Notes under the pieces: generated by a model
What the model was told of the DNA's origin: nothing
The model's input: only the letters and a program-made list of their open reading frames with translations
Databases searched by the model: none
NCBI RefSeq assembly: GCF_003590795.1
Contig: NZ_QYUL01000002.1
Location: 62,001-126,000 of the forward strand
Length of the DNA stretch: 64,000 nucleotides
Origin: Azospirillum cavernae
GTDB taxonomy: Bacteria; Pseudomonadota; Alphaproteobacteria; Azospirillales; Azospirillaceae
Direction of reading: 5' to 3'
Made by a program: the position numbers and the translations under genes
Shown: positions 58,934 to 64,000 of the stretch, piece by piece
How the letters are laid out: each line of letters opens with the position of its first letter
Numbering within the stretch: the first letter of the stretch is position 1

Positions 58934-59626
58934 ATGCCCGGACTTCTTTCTGGAATGCAGGGGCGCGGCGCTCCGATGATGAATGGCCCCGCCGAGGAGC
59001 GCGCCGAAGGTTCTGCCGGTCACAACCCGACCGAAGAGGCGTTGGAGGAGGATCAAGGTGGGCAGATTCAGGGCGATCAACCCAACGTCAGCCCGGAAGA
59101 ACAGGCCCAGTACGACCAGTTCATGGATCAGGCGTTCCGCCTGATCTACGATCAAAAATCGTTTCCACAGGTCATGAAGCGCCTTGTCGCCACACCCGAC
59201 CCGGTCGAAGGCTTGGCCGCCGTCGTCGTCATGGTGGTGCAGCGGTTGCAGGACACGGCGAAGCAGCAGGGCGTCCAACTGTCGGGCGATGTCCTCTACC
59301 ACGGTGGCGCCGATCTGCTGGCCGACCTCGCCGACACGGCGGAGAAAGCGGGCATTCACACATTCAGCCCCCAGGAGCTGGAGAAGGCTCTGTATCGCGC
59401 CCTCGACCTTTATCGGACCATGGGGCAGCAGAGCGGCCAGTTGGATCCGCGCCCGTTTCAGCAGGATTGGGATGTCCTACAGCGCGCCGACAAGGCCGGT
59501 CGGCTGGACGAGGTTCTGCCGCAGTTCGGCAAAGGCCGGGAAAACAGAGGGGATGAGCCACAGCCATCGGGGCGGCGTGGGCTGATGCCGCCGCAGGGCG
59601 TCGCGCAGCAGCAGGGAGGGATGTGA
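58934..59626 (+). CDS. Probable internal virion protein, helical
   Basis: A 230-residue protein starting at the ATG at 58934. The acidic N-terminal region is followed by a helical core (QYDQFMDQAFRLIYDQKSFP, GLAAVVVMVVQRLQDTAKQQ). It has no signal peptide. Placement in the ejection cluster gives the assignment. Confidence 0.6.
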   Translation: MPGLLSGMQGRGAPMMNGPAEERAEGSAGHNPTEEALEEDQGGQIQGDQPNVSPEEQAQYDQFMDQAFRLIYDQKSFPQVMKRLVATPDPVEGLAAVVVMVVQRLQDTAKQQGVQLSGDVLYHGGADLLADLADTAEKAGIHTFSPQELEKALYRALDLYRTMGQQSGQLDPRPFQQDWDVLQRADKAGRLDEVLPQFGKGRENRGDEPQPSGRRGLMPPQGVAQQQGGM

Positions 59627-59627
59627 G

Positions 59628-60617
59628 ATGGCGGGGTTGCTGACGGCGCTGGGCGGCGCGGTTGCCGGGATCGGTCAGGGGTTGGCCCAGCAGGCGGAAG
59701 AGGATGGCAAGGCTAGGCGGAAAGCGCGGTTGCTTGAACTGCAACATGGCTACCGTATGGACGAAATGGGCGCGCAACAGAGGTTCCAGACGGGCGAGCG
59801 GACAGCCACGCAGGACTTCACCACGCAACGCGACACGGCGCGTTTCGGCCAGGAAAAAGATATGGCCGGACTTAATCACGGCTATCGCATCGGCGAGATC
59901 GGGGCCAGCGGCGCGAACACCCAGGCCAACACCAGGCTGTCGAGCGAGCTGCAATTGCAGCGCGATGAAAAGCAGCATGGCTACAAGATCGAAGAAATCG
60001 ACCACACGGCGGAAGCCAGGGAAAGCGCAAAAAGGTCTTTGGGGGATACGTCGGGCCTGAGCGGCGACGACCAGCGGCAGTTCAAGGCGCTGAGCGGGCT
60101 GTACGGAGACGATCCGGACAGGCTGCGCCAAGCCCTCGCCGCCTCGGGAAACCCGCGCCTTTCGGCGTTGGCGCAGGGTGGTCAGGGCGGCGGCGCTGCC
60201 AAGCCGAAGAGGGCGGAGATGAGCGCCGACGACAAGCGGGTCTATGATGCGGTGATTGAGCGCTATACCGACCCGATGCTGAAAAAGACGGACTGGGCAT
60301 CGGTTGGTCGCGACCTTCAGGCGGGCGGGCGTGACGATCTCGCGGCGTTTGCGTTCGGGCAGCCTGACCCGCAGGCTTGGCAGAGGCTGGACGTGCCGAA
60401 GGATCTCCAGCCACCATCAGGTTCCAGCAGCGGAAGCTCGTCGGCGGCTCGCCCCCCCACAGTATCAGCCGCTCCGGCGACGACCGCCCCCCCATCCGGT
60501 AAGGGAACGCAGACGGAGCCGTTCCAGGCAACCACTCAGGCCGACATCGAGTGGTTCAAGAGCAGCGCGCCGAAGGGCGCGGTGATCGTCGTCAACGGCA
60601 AGCCCTTCACGAAGTGA
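59628..60617 (+). CDS. Probable internal virion protein, repetitive/helical
   Basis: A 329-residue protein. A hydrophobic start (LLTALGGAVAGIGQGLAQQA) is followed by a long charged helical part with repeated HGY(R/K)I(D/G/E)E units (LQHGYRMDEMGAQ, NHGYRIGEIGAS, QHGYKIEEIDH). The tail is low-complexity Ser/Pro/Thr and ends EWFKSSAPKGAVIVVNGKPF. It is the last complete gene before the giant ORF. Confidence 0.62.
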   Translation: MAGLLTALGGAVAGIGQGLAQQAEEDGKARRKARLLELQHGYRMDEMGAQQRFQTGERTATQDFTTQRDTARFGQEKDMAGLNHGYRIGEIGASGANTQANTRLSSELQLQRDEKQHGYKIEEIDHTAEARESAKRSLGDTSGLSGDDQRQFKALSGLYGDDPDRLRQALAASGNPRLSALAQGGQGGGAAKPKRAEMSADDKRVYDAVIERYTDPMLKKTDWASVGRDLQAGGRDDLAAFAFGQPDPQAWQRLDVPKDLQPPSGSSSGSSSAARPPTVSAAPATTAPPSGKGTQTEPFQATTQADIEWFKSSAPKGAVIVVNGKPFTK

Positions 60618-60624
60618 GATCAGT

Positions 60625-63600
60625 ATGGCCTTCGATGTTTCGGGCCTGACGCCGCTCGACACCGCCGGATTGCGCCCTATCGGCGGAGATTCCCTCGACG
60701 TGTCCGGGCTGACGCCGCTGGATGTGTCTGGCCTCATGCCGATGGATGAACCGACGAAGCCCCCACAGCAGCCCAGCGGCCCGGTCGGCGGAGACCGCGC
60801 CTGGACTGACACCCCTCTTGTCGACAAGGTTCTGAACCCCCTGACGGCGGGCGTCCTCAGTTTGAAGCAGGGCGCCGCCGGTCTCGGGGCCGACCTGTCG
60901 GGTCGCTCGCTGTCCGTCATGGATCGAATCGATCAGGGCGAATCCGTGCCGGACACGGATGACCCGGTCGGCTACCAGCATATGTCGCCCGGCCAGCGAG
61001 CGGCGGCGCGGCGACAGGCGGAGACGGACATCAGTCAATCCGTCGGCATGGTGGCGTCAACCGGACGGCGGATCGCCGACCTTCCGCAGAACCCGGCGGC
61101 GCAACGCATGATGGGCGCGAAGAGCTGGGGTGACGCGGGTCGGGCGTTCTGGTCGGACCCTCTGGGCGTCATCGCGTCGGTGGGTCTGCAATCGCTTCCA
61201 GCCATGGCGCCCGCGATGGTCGCTGGCGCGGTCGGCGGCCCGATAGCGGGCGGTGTCGCCATGGGCGCGTCGTCGGCTGGCTCCGAATATCTCTCCTCGG
61301 TTCTGGAGGGGCTGTCCAACGAGGGCGTGGACACCAGCGATGAGGCCGCCCTCGTCCAGGCGTTCCGCAGTCCGGAAATAATGGCCCGCGTGCGTGATCG
61401 GGCCGCGACCCGCGCCGCGCTGATCGGATCCGTCGATGGCGCCACCATGGGCATCGCCGGAAAGACGCTTGTGCCGCAAGCGGTAAAGGGGCGCCTCGCT
61501 CGCGAGGTTTTGAACATTCCGACTCAAGTCGTGACGCAGGGAGCCGCCGGCGCCAGCGCTGAGGCTGGCGCGCAGATCGCCACCGAAGGGCGCGTCACCG
61601 AGCCGGGTCAAGTGCTGGGTGAGTTCGTCGGGGAGGCCTTCGGCGCTCCAGCGGAGGTCGCCGCGCTGCGCCATCATGCCGCCCGCCCGATGGTGAACAT
61701 TGCCCCGCCCAACGTCACGCCCGCCGACGTGGCGTCGCCCATCCCCACGGAGCTGATCGCGTCGGGCCGGTCCATCGTTGACGGGCTGTTGGCGCCGAAG
61801 GCGGATATCGCCAATCTGCCGCAAGGGGCGGTCCCGGCGGAGCGGCTGCTGGGGCGGGTCGTGGAGCCGACAGCGACCAGCGCGCCCACCGTTCCGGCGG
61901 CTCCAGTTCAGGTTGCGCCCGTTCAACCCACCCCCAACGCGAACCCTGCGACGGAGCCTGCGACCGCAGATGCCGCCAGTTTGCCGCAACTCGCGTCAGA
62001 GGTCGCGCCGCTGGCCGAGATCCCCGCGCCCACACCGTTGGTTGACGAGTCGGCCCCGGCTTCAGGTTCTGTTGCGCAGGCGGTCAAGCCGCCGCCAGTC
62101 ACTCAGGCGGTAGCCGAAACCCCCGCGTTCATTTCTCCAGCCGCACATGAGGCGGCGAAAATTAACACGCTCACCGCGCCCGCTCTCGATTCCAGCGCGC
62201 AGACCGAAAAGATTCTGCCGGATGCCGCTGCGCCAGCGTTGGAGCCTGCTCCCTTGTCGGTTGATGGATTGGCGCCGATGGCGCATCCGGTTGACAGCCC
62301 GGTATTGGGCTCGGTCGCCAAACCTGCCGAGCCGACGACCTTCCGACCGACCGCGCCAGCCTTCGACCTGACCGGCCTGCGGGAACTCGATCAGCAGGGC
62401 GCGCAGAACGATTTCCCCGGCGCGTTTCGACCGACGACCGTCGCCTCTCTCCCCTTGCCGCCAATTCAAAGCGACGACGCGCCGCCAGTTGGAAGCGCGC
62501 GAGCCTCCGCTCCAGCGCCGGTGGCGGCTCCCTTCATGAGGAAGGACGGCTCTCCGTTCTCCACCGCGAAGTCGGCGGAACTGGCTGTCCGGTCGCGCCC
62601 GGACCTGAAAGGGCAGTCGCTGGAGCCGGTGCGGGTCGATGGCGGGTGGGGGCTGCGGCCCCTCGGTAAGGTGGGTGGGGCGGGACGCCAGACGATGTTC
62701 GTCGAAAAGAACATCCCACCCGACGCGCATCCAATCGCCGTGCAAAAGAATGACCTGCGGCGATGGGTGAACCGCTTGACGGATGGTGATTACGACCGCT
62801 TGGCGTCGCAATACGGTCAGAACACCTTTGGCTGGAAATTTCCAGGAAACGCGGCCGATACGATGGAACCGGGCGCGCTGCGGCAGGAATGGGAGGGATT
62901 TCTCAGGTCCGAGGCATCCTTCGCTTCTCCCATGGAGGGTCAGCGCGCCGCGCCGCCTCCCGGACCACCATCCCGCTCCACCTCAGCCCAGCGTCCGCCC
63001 AGCCTCTTTGAATTCCTGGCCAGCAAAGGCGGCATCCAGGACCAGAAGGGGGAGTTGCGCGCCCTCGACCTGCGGCGCCAGTTCCTGCCCCGGCAGGGCG
63101 CCCTTGTCCGCCCTGGCGGCATGACGCTCGACCAGGCGCGCGAGCTGGCCGAGGAGGCTGGCTACATCCGGCCCGGCGACCGGGCCGAGGGGTTCGGTCG
63201 CACCGAGATCACCGACCTTCTCGACGCGATGGACCGGGAGGCGCGCGGCGGCAAGGTCTACCCCATCGACGAACAGGCGGATGTCGTCCAGCAAGACATC
63301 GCCCGCCGACAAGCGGACGAGGAGGCGACGCGCCGGGCCGGCGCCGAAGCCGATGTTGGCGCAGTGCTGGCGGATCACGGCATCAACCTGCCGGACGAGC
63401 ACCGCCGCCGGGCGATTGAGGCGGTGATGCTGGGCGAGGATCCCGAGGATGCGGTGGTGGACGCCATCGAACGGGATGCAATCCAGAAGGAAGCGGCTTA
63501 TTTTCAGGAAACTGGTGTCGATGCTGATCCACTTCCCTTTGAGGATATCACCCATGCGCAGCAGCGAGGACTACAGCAAGGCGGCCCAGTCGTTGCGCGC

Positions 63601-64000
63601 GAAGGCGGTGGACGAGAGCCCGCGCGTGACCGAGGGGACCCGGAAAGGGTTGTTGGACGCGGCGAAGAACTTGGACGCGGCGGCCCAGATCGCGGCAAAG
63701 CGCGAGGCGGCGAAGAGCAAGTAACCAGCCTCGACGCCGAGCGCGGTCGGCGTGCCTACAGTGGCATCAGCTTTGAGGCTGAGAAGCGGGCGGCCTCCGA
63801 CATCCGGCAGTTCGAGCGCGCCGTCCAGGCGCTGCGCGACGATCTGTTGGCCCTTGCGAGGACCGACCAGCAGCGCGCGACCGTCGACCAACAGGTGGAG
63901 CGGTACCGCCAGGGCTATGTCACCCGCCAAAACATGATTTGGGACGCCAAGGCGCGAACCATGTCGCCGATGATAACCGGGCCGGCGAACTTTCCCGTCG
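60625..64000 (+). CDS. Giant polyvalent-type virion protein, partial at right edge
   Basis: At least 1125 codons are open from the ATG at 60625 to the end of the window. The N-terminal part has short repeats (DVSGLTPLD), then a Gly/Ala-rich hydrophobic region (PAMAPAMVAGAVGGPIAGGV). Next come several hundred residues of Pro/Ala/Thr-rich linker, and finally modules typical of large polyvalent proteins: MTLDQARELAEEAGYIRPGD and MSPMITGPANFPV near the edge. Such proteins are ejected with phage DNA and often carry enzymatic or antirestriction domains. At 63554-63724 the frame looks like a shadow of a nested small ORF. Confidence 0.78.
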   Translation, partial: MAFDVSGLTPLDTAGLRPIGGDSLDVSGLTPLDVSGLMPMDEPTKPPQQPSGPVGGDRAWTDTPLVDKVLNPLTAGVLSLKQGAAGLGADLSGRSLSVMDRIDQGESVPDTDDPVGYQHMSPGQRAAARRQAETDISQSVGMVASTGRRIADLPQNPAAQRMMGAKSWGDAGRAFWSDPLGVIASVGLQSLPAMAPAMVAGAVGGPIAGGVAMGASSAGSEYLSSVLEGLSNEGVDTSDEAALVQAFRSPEIMARVRDRAATRAALIGSVDGATMGIAGKTLVPQAVKGRLAREVLNIPTQVVTQGAAGASAEAGAQIATEGRVTEPGQVLGEFVGEAFGAPAEVAALRHHAARPMVNIAPPNVTPADVASPIPTELIASGRSIVDGLLAPKADIANLPQGAVPAERLLGRVVEPTATSAPTVPAAPVQVAPVQPTPNANPATEPATADAASLPQLASEVAPLAEIPAPTPLVDESAPASGSVAQAVKPPPVTQAVAETPAFISPAAHEAAKINTLTAPALDSSAQTEKILPDAAAPALEPAPLSVDGLAPMAHPVDSPVLGSVAKPAEPTTFRPTAPAFDLTGLRELDQQGAQNDFPGAFRPTTVASLPLPPIQSDDAPPVGSARASAPAPVAAPFMRKDGSPFSTAKSAELAVRSRPDLKGQSLEPVRVDGGWGLRPLGKVGGAGRQTMFVEKNIPPDAHPIAVQKNDLRRWVNRLTDGDYDRLASQYGQNTFGWKFPGNAADTMEPGALRQEWEGFLRSEASFASPMEGQRAAPPPGPPSRSTSAQRPPSLFEFLASKGGIQDQKGELRALDLRRQFLPRQGALVRPGGMTLDQARELAEEAGYIRPGDRAEGFGRTEITDLLDAMDREARGGKVYPIDEQADVVQQDIARRQADEEATRRAGAEADVGAVLADHGINLPDEHRRRAIEAVMLGEDPEDAVVDAIERDAIQKEAAYFQETGVDADPLPFEDITHAQQRGLQQGGPVVAREGGGREPARDRGDPERVVGRGEELGRGGPDRGKARGGEEQVTSLDAERGRRAYSGISFEAEKRAASDIRQFERAVQALRDDLLALARTDQQRATVDQQVERYRQGYVTRQNMIWDAKARTMSPMITGPANFPV
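63554..63724 (+). CDS. Nested small ORF in the giant gene
   Basis: A 56-residue frame in another phase than the giant ORF, with GAGGAT 6 bp before the ATG at 63554. The product (RSSEDYSKAAQSLRAKAVDE, then LLDAAKNLDAAAQIAAKREA) looks like a natural helical protein. The giant frame across the same bases gives a Gly/Arg-rich, shadow-like sequence. It is either an overlapping gene or an inserted piece. Confidence 0.42.
   Translation: MRSSEDYSKAAQSLRAKAVDESPRVTEGTRKGLLDAAKNLDAAAQIAAKREAAKSK

Overview
The window is GC-rich and reads as an alphaproteobacterial chromosome, possibly Rhodospirillales-like. The evidence is an RpoH-type heat-shock sigma factor, a GcrA-like regulator and the general gene style; no rRNA is present to fix the genus. 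The left quarter (1-14997) is ordinary host sequence. From 14998 to the right edge lies a prophage of at least 49 kb, integrated at the 3' end of tRNA-Glu(CTC). Its right end and attR are outside the window.

Host part. A truncated sugar ABC transporter ATPase gene meets, at a shared hairpin, a seven-gene leftward operon (7171-437). That operon encodes a polyamine-type ABC importer (ATPase, two permeases, periplasmic binding protein) interleaved with a three-subunit [2Fe-2S]/FAD/FAD oxidoreductase of the opine oxidase or HcnABC type. An IclR regulator is divergent from it. Next come two near-identical single-domain response regulators, a YcaQ-like winged-helix protein, an Lrp/AsnC regulator, rpoH, an RluD-type pseudouridine synthase, a small membrane protein, a low-specificity threonine aldolase and the tRNA.

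Prophage, left arm. A tyrosine integrase sits beside the tRNA, preceded by clustered 9-11 bp inverted and direct repeats. A leftward early operon (26345 to 16455) carries a recombination module: RecT, a Cas4-like PD-(D/E)XK Fe-S nuclease, an SbcC-like ATPase and a DnaQ-like exonuclease. It also holds a C5-cytosine methyltransferase, an ASCH-like protein, a small excisionase-like protein and several unknowns. A cargo block (26507-32121) of exported, membrane and regulatory genes follows, including an AT-rich gene and a Crp-family operon.

Switch and replication. An XRE repressor (32921-32523) and a small Cro-like protein (33000-33224) diverge from a region with three copies of the palindrome TTCGYGC-N4-GCRCGAA. 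Two more copies lie in front of the leftward early operon, at the same 35-bp spacing, so the layout parallels the OL/OR control of lambdoid phages. The rightward early genes encode an RpoH-like phage sigma factor, a GcrA-like zinc protein, a GapR/Rmf-like protein, a RuvC-like nuclease, a helicase, an N6 methyltransferase and a DUF1376 replication protein. That last gene contains nine 12-bp-phased CGTNACG repeats followed by a purine tract, a strong candidate for the replication origin.

Virion genes. After an oppositely oriented pentapeptide-repeat membrane gene come the terminase (large subunit split into two ORFs), portal, scaffold, N4-gp56-type major capsid protein, head-tail adaptor, tail and fibre proteins, a degraded endolysin, ejection-type proteins and a giant polyvalent protein running off the edge. 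A long portal, an N4-gp56-type capsid and the absence of tail tube, sheath or tape-measure genes indicate a podovirus-like phage.
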